A stretch of DNA of 64,000 nt from Elizabethkingia meningoseptica_A (GTDB taxonomy: Bacteria; Bacteroidota; Bacteroidia; Flavobacteriales; Weeksellaceae). Position numbers and translations under genes: made by a program. This document shows positions 1 to 8,154 of this stretch, in pieces. The notes under the pieces were generated by a model that was not told the DNA's origin, searched no databases, and saw only the letters and a list, made by a program, of their open reading frames with translations. The stretch covers positions 372,001 through 436,000 of the forward strand of contig NZ_JBJDLK010000003.1 in NCBI RefSeq assembly GCF_045762675.1. Reading direction: 5' to 3'. Every line of letters starts with the position of its first letter. The stretch's first letter is position 1.

Positions 1-484
1 TGGTGATACTGTGATCCTGGTACAGGTTATTATATCTGTTATAATCCTGTGTTGCCTGCCAGAGTTTAGCTTTTGCTGCATCTATGTTTGCATTCATTGC
101 AGCCACCTGACTATTGGTAATAGGTAAAGTTGATGTAGATGCCGCAGTTTGAGCTTCTGCTGCTGTAATATTACTTTCTGCCTGTACTACTCCTGCTTTA
201 GCTTCATCTACTTTTGTATTGATGTCACTTGCATCTAATATAAGAAGGGTATCACCTTTTTTCACATATTGGTTATCCTTCACCTTTACCTCTTTTACAA
301 AGGCCTGAATTCTTGGTGTGATCGCCGTAATGTTGGTTTCGATCTGCGCATCGTCCGTTGTCTGATGAACCTGCGCATGCTGATATTTGTAGAATCCAAA
401 TGCACCACCTCCGATGATAAGAACCGCAAGGATGGCAATAAATTTTGAATTGATTTTCTTGTTATTTGAAACTTGCTCAGACAT
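1..484 (-). CDS. HlyD/EmrA-type membrane fusion protein (partial, C-terminus cut by window edge)
   Basis: Periplasmic adaptor of a tripartite efflux pump. The start is ATG at 484; the frame runs open to base 1, so about 161 N-terminal residues are visible. They show a short cytoplasmic head (SEQVSNNKKINSKF), one membrane anchor (residues about 14-31), the TTDDAQIETN motif typical of EmrA/HlyD adaptors, a lipoyl-like half (VKDNQYVKKGDTLLILD) and the beginning of an alanine/glutamine-rich coiled-coil hairpin. It lies 24 bases after the tolC-like gene in the same direction, so it is the third gene of the tetR-tolC-hlyD operon. An inner-membrane transporter (MFS DHA2 or ABC) probably follows outside the window; that part is inference. 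Confidence 0.9.
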   Translation of the reverse strand, partial: MSEQVSNNKKINSKFIAILAVLIIGGGAFGFYKYQHAQVHQTTDDAQIETNITAITPRIQAFVKEVKVKDNQYVKKGDTLLILDASDINTKVDEAKAGVVQAESNITAAEAQTAASTSTLPITNSQVAAMNANIDAAKAKLWQATQDYNRYNNLYQDHSIT

Positions 485-508
485 GTTAATGTTTATTATT
501 TGCCGTTA

Positions 509-1819
509 TTAATATTTTATTTCTCCTGTTTGTCTTAATAAATTGAAGTAAGACCATTTTTTGTCTGCTCTTCCGTATACCAGATTAAGCTGTGCCTGTA
601 ACTGCTCTACATCCGCAGTAAGAAGGTCTGTTGTGGTTGCAAGACCATTATCGAATTTATTTTTAACTACTTTATAGTTCTCATTAGCCTGTTCTACGGC
701 TTCCTGATAAACTTTGATTTTTTCGTTCTGCAGCTGGTAATCTTCATAAGCGTTATGAACATCCGTTTTCACTTTATCGTTCAATGCTTTTTTGTTTTCC
801 TGAATTTCAACTTGCTGTAATTTTGCAGTTTCTACAGTTGCTTTGTTCTTGTACAGGTTTGCCAGGTTATACGATAATGCCACTCCAGCCATCGTCATAT
901 GATTAATCTGTAAAATTTGTGGCATCCAGGCATTAATATAACCCGCTGTAAGAGATACGGTAGGATAATAAGCAGCTTTAGCAATATCTACATTTGCTTT
1001 ACTTATTTTTTCCTGCTCTGCAAGAATTTTATATTCCTGTCTCTGCTCAACTGATTTTTCCTGAAGCCCCTGCTCTCCTACAAATTCCTGTGCTTCATCT
1101 GCTCCAAGCTCGGGATCAATCTCAGTTCCTTCCGGCAGCCCTAAAAGAACGCCAAGGTTATAATTAAGAACATTTACATTTTTCTTGGCATCTGCTAAAG
1201 ATAATTTCACGTTGCTTTCCTGAAGTTTAACTCTCATCAGGTCGTTTCTTGCCACCACACCATTCAGTTCAAGCTTTTCAAAGTCTACACTTCTCTGGTG
1301 TGAACGGGATAAGTTTTCATTAATCACATTAATGGCCTGTTTCGCTTTATACAGGTTAACAAATCCTTGTGTTGCTGTAAGGGCAATGTCCTGCTTGTCA
1401 TTATCCAGCTGATACTGCTGTACAGATTTCTGATACTCTGCAACGGCGATTCCGTTCTTAATTTTAAATCCCGCAAAAAGTGGCATTCCAAAGTTAAGTT
1501 GTTGTATCGCAACATAATCCGGTGAAGGGGCTGACCCGCCTCCGCTTAAAGCCGGAATTGAAGATTTGATGTCCATGGTATTAAACGGTTTCATAAGGTT
1601 CCCGCTTAATGTAAGGTCTGGTAATCTTTTATTTTTCGCCTCCTGAACTTTGGAATCCATTGTATTAAGCTGTGCTTCTGAAATTTTAATTTTCGAGTTA
1701 TTTTTCACGCTTAATGCAACAGCTTCTGACAAAGTTATTTTTTGTACTGTTTGTGCGAATCCAATGCCTGCTCCTCCTAATAATGCAAGCAAAAGGATCT
1801 TAGTTGTCGTTTTTTTCAT
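509..1819 (-). CDS. TolC family outer membrane efflux protein
   Basis: Outer-membrane channel of a tripartite drug or metabolite exporter. The 436 residues begin with a clear signal peptide (MKKTTTKILLLALLGGAGIGFAQ, cut after the alanine in GFAQ by prediction) followed by two repeated OEP domains rich in long amphipathic helices; LSEAVALSVKNN near the N-terminus and NKFDNGLATTTDLLTADVEQL near the C-terminus are typical TolC family signatures. Its start codon lies 20 bases inside the tetR gene and hlyD follows 24 bases downstream, so the three are almost certainly co-transcribed and translationally coupled. The substrate cannot be read from the sequence. Confidence 0.92.
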   Translation of the reverse strand: MKKTTTKILLLALLGGAGIGFAQTVQKITLSEAVALSVKNNSKIKISEAQLNTMDSKVQEAKNKRLPDLTLSGNLMKPFNTMDIKSSIPALSGGGSAPSPDYVAIQQLNFGMPLFAGFKIKNGIAVAEYQKSVQQYQLDNDKQDIALTATQGFVNLYKAKQAINVINENLSRSHQRSVDFEKLELNGVVARNDLMRVKLQESNVKLSLADAKKNVNVLNYNLGVLLGLPEGTEIDPELGADEAQEFVGEQGLQEKSVEQRQEYKILAEQEKISKANVDIAKAAYYPTVSLTAGYINAWMPQILQINHMTMAGVALSYNLANLYKNKATVETAKLQQVEIQENKKALNDKVKTDVHNAYEDYQLQNEKIKVYQEAVEQANENYKVVKNKFDNGLATTTDLLTADVEQLQAQLNLVYGRADKKWSYFNLLRQTGEIKY

Positions 1820-2441
1820 ACCCTAATAAAGAAAATACGGTGTTGTATAAATGGGTTTTTAATCGTTCCTCTAATTTCTGATAATAGTTCTCTTCGTTGT
1901 GCTCCGGTAGGTAACACTGGAAAAATTCTTTGTTTCTGATACTAAAGATTATAGTTCCGAGAATCGTTGCCAAAAGGTTTTCCGGTTTTACAGCTGTTTT
2001 AAACTCTCCTACAACAATACCTTTCTCCACTACTTCTTCAAATTTGGCCACACACAAAATATAAAAGTCCCGCAGGAACTCTTTATTGGGTGCCGGCATG
2101 TGATTTTCGTTCGTCACAAAACCGTGGAAATAGTTAAACTTCAGTATCTGTCCAAGAATAAAATTCAGAATTTCTTTCATCTGCATCGCCGGGCTGGCTG
2201 AAGATATGGTCTGCGTAAAATTGCTGAAATTCTCTTTGGCTTTTTGTACTCTGTACTGGTACAGGTGAAACATCATTTTGTCTTTTGATCCAAAATAATA
2301 AGAGATCATGGCCACATTGATATTAGCCTGTGAACAAATTTCTCTTACTGACGTTCCTTTGTACCCCTTCTCTGCTATAAGGCCTTCTGCTACTTCCAGA
2401 ATGTGCAGTTGCTTTTCGCTAAGTTTTTTTATTTTTTTCAT
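1800..2441 (-). CDS. TetR/AcrR family transcriptional regulator
   Basis: Likely repressor of its own efflux operon. The first 60 of 213 residues form the TetR DNA-binding domain (KGYKGTSVREICSQANINVA then MISYYFGSKDKMM), followed by a variable ligand-binding domain of the usual length. It is the first gene of the tetR-tolC-hlyD operon and overlaps tolC by 20 bases. A 22-bp palindrome at 2475-2496 overlaps the -33 promoter element upstream of this gene, which supports autoregulation. The inducer is unknown. Confidence 0.93.
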   Translation of the reverse strand: MKKIKKLSEKQLHILEVAEGLIAEKGYKGTSVREICSQANINVAMISYYFGSKDKMMFHLYQYRVQKAKENFSNFTQTISSASPAMQMKEILNFILGQILKFNYFHGFVTNENHMPAPNKEFLRDFYILCVAKFEEVVEKGIVVGEFKTAVKPENLLATILGTIIFSIRNKEFFQCYLPEHNEENYYQKLEERLKTHLYNTVFSLLGYEKNDN

Positions 2442-2451
2442 TTTACGGATG

Positions 2452-2484
2452 CAAATTTAAATCACTTTCCCAATATTAAACAAA
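2452..2484 (-). promoter_or_regulatory. Promoter of the tetR-tolC-hlyD operon
   Basis: On the minus strand a TAAATTTG box (2452-2459) matches the Bacteroidota -7 consensus TAnnTTTG, and a TTTG (-33) lies at 2481-2484 with a 21-base spacer. The -7 box ends about 10 bases before the tetR ATG, so the leader would be only a few bases long. Confidence 0.65.
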
Positions 2485-2496
2485 CGTTTGATTAAT
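2475..2496. promoter_or_regulatory. Palindromic TetR operator candidate
   Basis: The 22-bp sequence is an inverted repeat with a perfect CAAACGTTTG core (2481-2490), TTAA arms and one mismatched base pair. Size and symmetry suit a TetR dimer, and it covers the -33 element of the tetR promoter. Assignment to this TetR is inference from position. Confidence 0.65.
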
Positions 2497-2531
2497 TTTT
2501 TTTCAATAATTTTTATAGTTATTTTTGATGA

Positions 2532-3158
2532 ATGCAATTTGACTTTCACCACCATCATAAAACCTATGAATATCAGGGAGTTTATAACAAATCAACCGAT
2601 GAAGATTTTTATCCGGGATTCTTTTCTGTGGGATTGCATCCGCAGGATATAGGGGCTGACTGGTCAGTTAAAATAGGGGATGTGCATCAGGCAGCTATGG
2701 CTCAAAAATGTCTGTCCATAGGCGAATGCGGGTTAGATGCATATGTAAAAACGACTCTTGAAGAGCAGATCAAAGTGTTTAAATCGCAAATCAACATTGC
2801 GGAAGAACTGAATAAACCTCTGACAATACACTGTGTAAGACGCTTTAATGAAGTTATTCAGGTTTGTAAAGATATCCGTATTCCTAAGATCATTCATGGA
2901 TTTAACAAGAGGGAAACCATCGCTGCATTATTACTTAAGAATGGTTTTTATCTGTCTTTTGGTGTATCACTTCTGAATAATTTATCTTTGCAAAATATTT
3001 TTCGGGAGATTCCTCAGGAAATGTTTGTTCTGGAGACCGATATATCCGATATCGGGATTGATACTGTTTATGAAAAGGCGGCCAGTATACGGAGTATTTC
3101 TATGGAACAACTTGAAAATATAGTTGACAATAATTTAAAAACGATTTTCGGATGGTAG
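2532..3158 (+). CDS. TatD family metal-dependent hydrolase (short form)
   Basis: Predicted metal-dependent (deoxyribo)nuclease or hydrolase of the TatD TIM-barrel family. The 208 residues show the usual metal ligands in order: FDFHHHH at the N-terminus in place of the classic DTHxH, IGECGLD (Glu), TIHC (His), IIHGF (His) and LETDIS (Asp). TatD proteins are usually about 260 residues, so this is a compact form common in Bacteroidota. The stop overlaps the start of tcdA by 7 bases, so the two are coupled. It diverges from tetR. Confidence 0.85.
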   Translation: MQFDFHHHHKTYEYQGVYNKSTDEDFYPGFFSVGLHPQDIGADWSVKIGDVHQAAMAQKCLSIGECGLDAYVKTTLEEQIKVFKSQINIAEELNKPLTIHCVRRFNEVIQVCKDIRIPKIIHGFNKRETIAALLLKNGFYLSFGVSLLNNLSLQNIFREIPQEMFVLETDISDIGIDTVYEKAASIRSISMEQLENIVDNNLKTIFGW

Positions 3159-3883
3159 ATATTTGGTTAGAGCGCACCGAATTACTGATAAAAGAAGCTG
3201 GTATTGAAAGGTTGAAAAAATCCAATGTACTGATTGTGGGAATGGGCGGTGTTGGTTCTTTTGCTGCAGAATTTATAGCCCGGTCCGGTGTTGGTAATCT
3301 TACAATTGTGGATGGGGATACAGTAGATGTTACCAATATCAACAGACAGCTCCCGGCGCTTCACTCGACAATCGGACTCGACAAAGTAGAGCTGATGGCC
3401 AGAAGAATTCTGGATATAAATCCGGAACTAAACCTTACCCGAATTAATGAGTTTCTGAATCCGGAAAGAATGGAAGAAATCATTCAGACCGGAAACTTCG
3501 ATTATGTTTTAGACTGTATAGACAGTGTAAGTCCAAAGCTGGCCTTAATAAAGGCTGCTAAAAGACATAAAATAAAAATTATAAGCTGCATGGGAGCCGG
3601 TGGAAAAATGGATCCGAGCAAAGTAATGGTGCGTGATATCAGTAAAACACGTAACTGTTATCTCGCAAAGCAGGTAAGAAAAAGGCTGAAGAAAGAAGGA
3701 ATCCATAAAGGATTTCGTTGTGTGTTCTCCACAGAACTACAACGTGAAGACAGTCTTAAAATGACAGACGGCAGCAACTTTAAGAAATCTTTTTATGGAA
3801 CTATAAGCTACCTGCCAGCAATATTTGGTTTGTATGCCGCATCTGAAGTAATAAGATATCTGATTGAGGAACGGAGTGCTTAA
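3152..3883 (+). CDS. tcdA: tRNA threonylcarbamoyladenosine dehydratase (TcdA/CsdL), ThiF/E1-like
   Basis: ATP-dependent enzyme that dehydrates t6A37 in ANN-decoding tRNAs to cyclic t6A. The protein has the E1-like nucleotide fold: VLIVGMGGVGS (GxGGxGS, about residues 26-36), DGDTVDVTNINRQ (ATP/Mg contact) and the TcdA-typical SCMGAGGKMDP stretch at about 147-157. It lacks the C-terminal Cys motifs of MoeB/ThiF sulfur-carrier enzymes, which favours TcdA. Length (243) is normal. It overlaps the TatD gene by 7 bases and precedes rnpA by 68 bases. Confidence 0.9.
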   Translation: MVDIWLERTELLIKEAGIERLKKSNVLIVGMGGVGSFAAEFIARSGVGNLTIVDGDTVDVTNINRQLPALHSTIGLDKVELMARRILDINPELNLTRINEFLNPERMEEIIQTGNFDYVLDCIDSVSPKLALIKAAKRHKIKIISCMGAGGKMDPSKVMVRDISKTRNCYLAKQVRKRLKKEGIHKGFRCVFSTELQREDSLKMTDGSNFKKSFYGTISYLPAIFGLYAASEVIRYLIEERSA

Positions 3884-3951
3884 TAAGTCAATAGCGAACA
3901 AGAATAATATATTTCAGTATACCTGATTAAACAGACTCTAAAAACTGGTGA

Positions 3952-4302
3952 ATGAAAGAATTCGGATTCCCGGCTTCAGAAAAATTAAAAGCAAAAAAAG
4001 ATATCGACCGCCTTTTCAAAGAGGGCAAATGGATCACCACGGGCAATCTCCGGATTATATGGCTCGCACATGAGTCTGATACAAAAGTTGGAGTAAGTGT
4101 CTCCAAAAAGTATTTCAAAAAAGCTGTTTTCAGAAACCGAGTGAAGCGATTGTTGCGTGAAACCTACCGCCTTAACAAATCTATTCTGCATGACCGTTTT
4201 GGTGAACATTTTCATATCATGCTCTTCTGGACATCTCCTCAACTTCCTGAAAGCCCGGACGATGTAAAATACTATTACGAAAAACTTTGTCGTAAAAGCT
4301 AA
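3952..4302 (+). CDS. rnpA: Ribonuclease P protein component
   Basis: Protein subunit of RNase P, which matures tRNA 5' ends. The 116-residue basic protein has the family signature FRNRVKRLLRETYRLNK (RNR motif, residues about 62-78), an N-terminal LKAKKDIDRLFKEGKW segment and GVSVSKKYFKKAV. In many bacteria rnpA follows rpmH near dnaA; here it follows tcdA instead. Antisense open frames over this gene are not credible genes. Confidence 0.95.
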   Translation: MKEFGFPASEKLKAKKDIDRLFKEGKWITTGNLRIIWLAHESDTKVGVSVSKKYFKKAVFRNRVKRLLRETYRLNKSILHDRFGEHFHIMLFWTSPQLPESPDDVKYYYEKLCRKS

Positions 4303-4436
4303 GTGACCTGATCCGGCTTAATGGTCTTTTAAATCTTATTCCTGATATATACCAGGCTTAGATAATTCAACAAGCTTATTATAAATTGATCTCAGGATGG
4401 CACCTATGATACCAAATGTTTAATTTTCCATAATAT

Positions 4437-4455
4437 CAGGCTGAGCCTGTCGAAA
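4437..4455. repeat. REP-like interspersed palindrome (single copy)
   Basis: CAGGCTGAGCCTGTCGAAA in the rnpA-DUF4126 gap contains a CAGGC/GCCTG mini-hairpin and resembles the TTCGACAGGCTCAGCC intergenic repeat that I recall as abundant in several Flavobacteriia. Only one copy is visible here, so its repeat status is inference. Nothing else is seen between 4303 and 4585. Confidence 0.4.
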
Positions 4456-4585
4456 CCCAAATTTAAAAGTCTTAAACACCTGCTACTACAACTATTCTAC
4501 ACATTCCTAGTGCTTTATTATATGTCACGGATGCAGATTTAATAAAAATTCGTGGTTTTTGCATACATTTATCAAAACTTATCAT

Positions 4586-5191
4586 ATGCTGGAACACGCT
4601 ACTTTTCTTCAGTATATTCTGGGTGCTTTTATCGGAATAGGATTAGCCGCTGCCTCAGGATTCAGAGTTTTCATGCCGCTTTTTGCCGTAAGCCTTGCCT
4701 CATACTTCGGATGGATTCCTATGAATGAACACTGGCAATGGTTAGCCGGGCTGCCTACGCTTATTACAACCGGCATTGCTATGATCGTGGAAATACTTGC
4801 TTATTATATACCATTTATAGATCATTTGCTGGATTCTATCAATATACCATTAGCCACAATTGCGGGAACATTATTGTTTGCAAGTCAGTTTACCCATCTG
4901 GATGCTTTTCCGCAATGGGCACTTGCCTTAATTGCCGGAGGCGGTACAGCAAGTGTTATAAGTTCGGGATTTGCCGGACTAAGAGCAACTTCAACAGCGA
5001 CCACAGGAGGAACCGGAAATTTTATGGTAGCCAGTACCGAAACATTTGGCGGAAGCCTTATGTCTGCTTTAGCTTTGGCAGCTCCTGTAATAGCATTTAT
5101 TATTGCTCTTATTCTGATTATCCTCAGTATCCGGTACGGAAGGAAGCTATGGCGTAAATTGAAGCAATTGAGAAAACCAGATACAGAATAA
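4586..5191 (+). CDS. DUF4126 family membrane protein
   Basis: Integral membrane protein of unknown function. I recognise DUF4126 from the opening ILGAFIGIGLAAASGFRVFMPL and the glycine/threonine-rich GLRATSTATTGGTGN loop. About five hydrophobic segments span the protein, ending in a basic tail (RYGRKLWRKLKQLRK). The open frame extends upstream to a TTG at 4559, but the ATG at 4586 is the better start (201 residues). A terminator follows immediately after the stop. Confidence 0.82.
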   Translation: MLEHATFLQYILGAFIGIGLAAASGFRVFMPLFAVSLASYFGWIPMNEHWQWLAGLPTLITTGIAMIVEILAYYIPFIDHLLDSINIPLATIAGTLLFASQFTHLDAFPQWALALIAGGGTASVISSGFAGLRATSTATTGGTGNFMVASTETFGGSLMSALALAAPVIAFIIALILIILSIRYGRKLWRKLKQLRKPDTE

Positions 5192-5192
5192 A

Positions 5193-5223
5193 AATAGCCG
5201 GAACAACCGGCTATTATATTTTT
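5193..5223. terminator. Bidirectional intrinsic terminator
   Basis: Nine-bp stem ATAGCCGG/CCGGCTAT with a 5-base loop, followed by a T-rich run. It sits between the convergent DUF4126 gene and the acidic TPR-like gene and can serve both. Confidence 0.85.
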
Positions 5224-6902
5224 TAGTCTTCTGACTGGATTTTACCGGATTTCAGATCTTTTATATAATTAATTTTCTCCTGGAGTTCTTTTTCCTTTTC
5301 AGGGAATTTCTTTTTAAGAATTTCAAAAGCATTAATTGCTTTGCTATAAAGCCGCTGCCCGAGATAAAGGTTTGCCAGCGTTTCGGTCATTAAGTGGGAT
5401 ATATCATCACCTTTATCTTTAATCACGTAATCTGACTCATCTTTTAGCGAGCTGATCCTTGGATTATTCTCAATAAATTTCTCAATAGCCTTATTTTTTC
5501 TTTCCTCTTCAAGGTTCTCAGGTTTCTCTTTATGAAGCCAGTTTTGCCATGTATTAATAAAAGAAGATACATTACTTACGTTAGCTGCAGGCGTTTCGCT
5601 TTGCACTTTTGCCTTCGGTTCGTCTTCAGTTACAACATTTCCTTCTTCAACGATTTCCTCCTGCATTTGTTCTTCAACCACTTTGTCAGTTTCATTTTTA
5701 TGGTCTGCACCAAAGAAAGAATAGTTAATAACAGGTCTTTCCTCTGATCCTTTTTTATTCTCTGATACAGTCTCTATTGTTTGTTTTTCTACTTCTCCTG
5801 CCTCTTCCTGCACTACAACTTCTTGTTGTGCTTCTTGAGGTATATTGTGTTCCGGTTGTTCTGATTTTGGTGCTTCAGTTTCCATTACCGGAGCCTCTGA
5901 CTGTTTTCCAATCAGTGCGTCAGGTAGATGTAAGTCAAAACTCATTGGGGTCCATTCTTCAAGCTCTTCCCGGATCGGATCAGCAGCTTTTTCTTCAGCC
6001 ATTATAGGTGCTACCGCTTCTTTTTCTGCAACTGTATTTTCTTCAACAGGCAATGGTTCTAACATCTTGTCTTCAAGCTTTTGTGCTTCAGCAGCTCTGT
6101 TCAGAAAATCAAAATGGGTATTGCCTGAAAAATCGAGTTTAGAATGGTCTATATTTTCTTCTTCTGATTTATTTTCAGGCGTTTTATCGGTAATTATAGG
6201 CTGTGTAAAGGTAGAAACAAATGAATGTCGGAATCCTGGTACAACAGAAGGCTTCTTCTCTCCTGTATATTCTGTATGATTATCCGGTACATTGAATTTT
6301 ACATCCGGAAGGAAATGATCTGTACCCGAAAAACTTGTTTGTGCTGCAAATTCTTCTTCCTCTGTTATTACTGTTTCTACAGTCTCATCCGGAGCTTCAA
6401 CAATTTCAGGAGCCGCAGTTTCAGATTTAATTTCTTCTGATGCTGTAACAGGTTCTTCCTGTACAGGAATATATATTTCTTCTTTTTCTTTTGTATCTTT
6501 CTGGTCGAAGATTTCTTCCGGTTCTGATAAAACAGTTTCTTCTATCTGTTCGGGTTCAGATACCACTGTTGGCTCTGACGTTACAACCGGAGCTTCTTCT
6601 GCTTCTTTAACCATCGGAACATCTTCCGGAGGAGTTTCTTTCTCAGCAGGTTGTTTTTCTGCGACAGTTACCGGTATTGGGTTCACCAGTTGATATAAAA
6701 TCTTTTTATCGGTAGTATATGCAGCGGTTAGAGCCAGTTCTTTCTGATAGTCTTCTGGCTGAAACTGATGCAAAGCCATTAAATATAATGCTCTGATGGG
6801 CTGAACATATGGATAATTGGAAATTTCTCTTTTAAGCTCTCCAATATCCGAAACCTTAAGCAGCCCGGGAGATTTTATTATATGTAAAATTCGCTCGTTC
6901 AT
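5223..6902 (-). CDS. Acidic low-complexity protein with conserved ends and C-terminal TPR-like helices
   Basis: Not a named family that I recognise; conserved hypothetical in flavobacteria. Of 559 residues, the N-terminal ~75 (ILHIIKSPGLLKVSDI, ISNYPYVQPIRALYLMALHQ) and the C-terminal ~110 (LMTETLANLYLGQRLYSKAI then AFEILKKKFPEKEKEL, one TPR-like hairpin) look folded. The ~350 residues between are rich in Glu, Val, Pro and Thr and look disordered. There is no signal peptide. It starts 1 base into the lptE stop (TAATG), so it is translationally coupled to lptE. Several open frames on the opposite strand of the low-complexity part are artefacts of skewed composition. Confidence 0.75.
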   Translation of the reverse strand: MNERILHIIKSPGLLKVSDIGELKREISNYPYVQPIRALYLMALHQFQPEDYQKELALTAAYTTDKKILYQLVNPIPVTVAEKQPAEKETPPEDVPMVKEAEEAPVVTSEPTVVSEPEQIEETVLSEPEEIFDQKDTKEKEEIYIPVQEEPVTASEEIKSETAAPEIVEAPDETVETVITEEEEFAAQTSFSGTDHFLPDVKFNVPDNHTEYTGEKKPSVVPGFRHSFVSTFTQPIITDKTPENKSEEENIDHSKLDFSGNTHFDFLNRAAEAQKLEDKMLEPLPVEENTVAEKEAVAPIMAEEKAADPIREELEEWTPMSFDLHLPDALIGKQSEAPVMETEAPKSEQPEHNIPQEAQQEVVVQEEAGEVEKQTIETVSENKKGSEERPVINYSFFGADHKNETDKVVEEQMQEEIVEEGNVVTEDEPKAKVQSETPAANVSNVSSFINTWQNWLHKEKPENLEEERKNKAIEKFIENNPRISSLKDESDYVIKDKGDDISHLMTETLANLYLGQRLYSKAINAFEILKKKFPEKEKELQEKINYIKDLKSGKIQSED

Positions 6903-7456
6903 TAATCCCAGTTCGTTACAATATCATTAAAAATTTTATTGATAATTCTATCGGTTGCAACCTTTGTAATATCACTTTCTATCTGCTGAATACTTGCATT
7001 CGGGTTATATACTGATTCATCTGAATAAGTACGGTCGAAACTTCTGTTCGGCTCCACTTTATTCTCATAATGCACCTTTACTGTGATTGTAAGTTTATTT
7101 TGGGCAGATAAGGTTACGTTACCTGTTGGATTAGGTGTGGATGATTGTGAAGAAATAGAAGTTGGTGAGATCTGATAGTCCACAATTTCTCCTTCTATAA
7201 GAAGATCCGGCATATCAACAGCACTTTTCAGATTCGTCCTCTGTAAAAATCTGTTCTGAAGATCTACAGTGAACTTTTGACTAAGATTAGGGTCAAAAGC
7301 AGTATTATTTGGGAATGTTTTTATCTGAACGGTTTTAACATCTTTACTTAAAGATGATCCATTAAAACTATAACATGATACCAGAAGCTGTGACAATAAC
7401 AACATCAAACTTCCAAGATACAAGATCCTGAATCTATTTTTAAAAGTTACCTGCAT
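6902..7456 (-). CDS. lptE: LptE family LPS-assembly lipoprotein
   Basis: Outer-membrane lipoprotein that would plug and help assemble the LptD LPS translocon. The 184 residues begin with a lipoprotein signal peptide ending in LLVSC (Cys28), then an LptE-like domain (VKTVQIKTFPNNTAFDPNLS, DLQNRFLQRTNL, LLIEGEIVDYQISP). The Bacteroidota form is called LptE-like on position and fold similarity. The gene overlaps the upstream membrane-protein gene by 17 bases and the downstream acidic protein gene by 1 base, so it is in the middle of a tightly packed operon. Confidence 0.85.
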   Translation of the reverse strand: MQVTFKNRFRILYLGSLMLLLSQLLVSCYSFNGSSLSKDVKTVQIKTFPNNTAFDPNLSQKFTVDLQNRFLQRTNLKSAVDMPDLLIEGEIVDYQISPTSISSQSSTPNPTGNVTLSAQNKLTITVKVHYENKVEPNRSFDRTYSDESVYNPNASIQQIESDITKVATDRIINKIFNDIVTNWD

Positions 7457-8153
7457 AATCTATTTTCTGTTCTTCAAATCTAATCATAATATTTTTTGTC
7501 GCCACATATCTGATGCAAAAAGCAAGCGGCATACTCAGGAACATACCAACACCACATAACAGGACTCCCAGGGAGCCTACTAAGCTTACAACTATGGCCA
7601 GCATTATTGAGCTTAATGCATTTTTCTTAAACAATGTCCAGGAGATTTTAAGCGCTTTTGAAAACTCTTTCACGCCGAATAGAGCAACCACGGCAACGTA
7701 GTAATACATGACCGAACTAACCACCATAAGCATGGCCAGTAGCAAAAGGACTGCAATAATAATAACGACAACGAAAACAGGTTCTATTCCATTATTTCTT
7801 TCTGCAAACACCGCTGAAAACAATACCATTATTTCCACTGGTACAACCATTGCAATTACTGCAAATACCATGACAAATGCAAAAATGAGATAGGGTACGA
7901 TATCATCAAAATTAAAAATGTCACCGGCCTCTGTTTTCTCTCCCCGTTCTATTTTTCTGCAGCTTTTATAAAAATTACCAATTCCCAGCAGACTACAAAA
8001 CGGAATCATACTTATAACAATTGTCATAAGATAATTGATGAGCATGCTCCCTACATCTTTTTTAAACAGTTCTAATCCACCGGAAAAAGCATTACCGATA
8101 TTAAGTTTATAGTTAGGGTTAATAACATACGTTGGTTGTGATAGATTCTCCAC
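7440..8153 (-). CDS. Integral membrane protein of unknown function
   Basis: The 237-residue protein has a cytoplasmic N-terminus (NPNYKLNIGNAFSGGLELFKKD) and about five or six hydrophobic segments. The phrase ALKISWTLFKKN between membrane segments is typical of polytopic proteins grouped with glycerophosphodiesterase-type or YIP1-like membrane domains, but I do not assign a family. It begins 1 base after the sigma-54 regulator's stop and overlaps lptE by 17 bases, so it is co-expressed with both. Confidence 0.8.
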   Translation of the reverse strand: MENLSQPTYVINPNYKLNIGNAFSGGLELFKKDVGSMLINYLMTIVISMIPFCSLLGIGNFYKSCRKIERGEKTEAGDIFNFDDIVPYLIFAFVMVFAVIAMVVPVEIMVLFSAVFAERNNGIEPVFVVVIIIAVLLLLAMLMVVSSVMYYYVAVVALFGVKEFSKALKISWTLFKKNALSSIMLAIVVSLVGSLGVLLCGVGMFLSMPLAFCIRYVATKNIMIRFEEQKIDYAGNF

Positions 8154-8154
8154 G

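Noticed and set aside
5532..6440. Several open frames on the plus strand opposite the acidic TPR-like gene
   Set aside because: They lie over low-complexity Glu/Val-rich coding sequence, lack start context or family motifs, and are explained by codon bias of the real gene.
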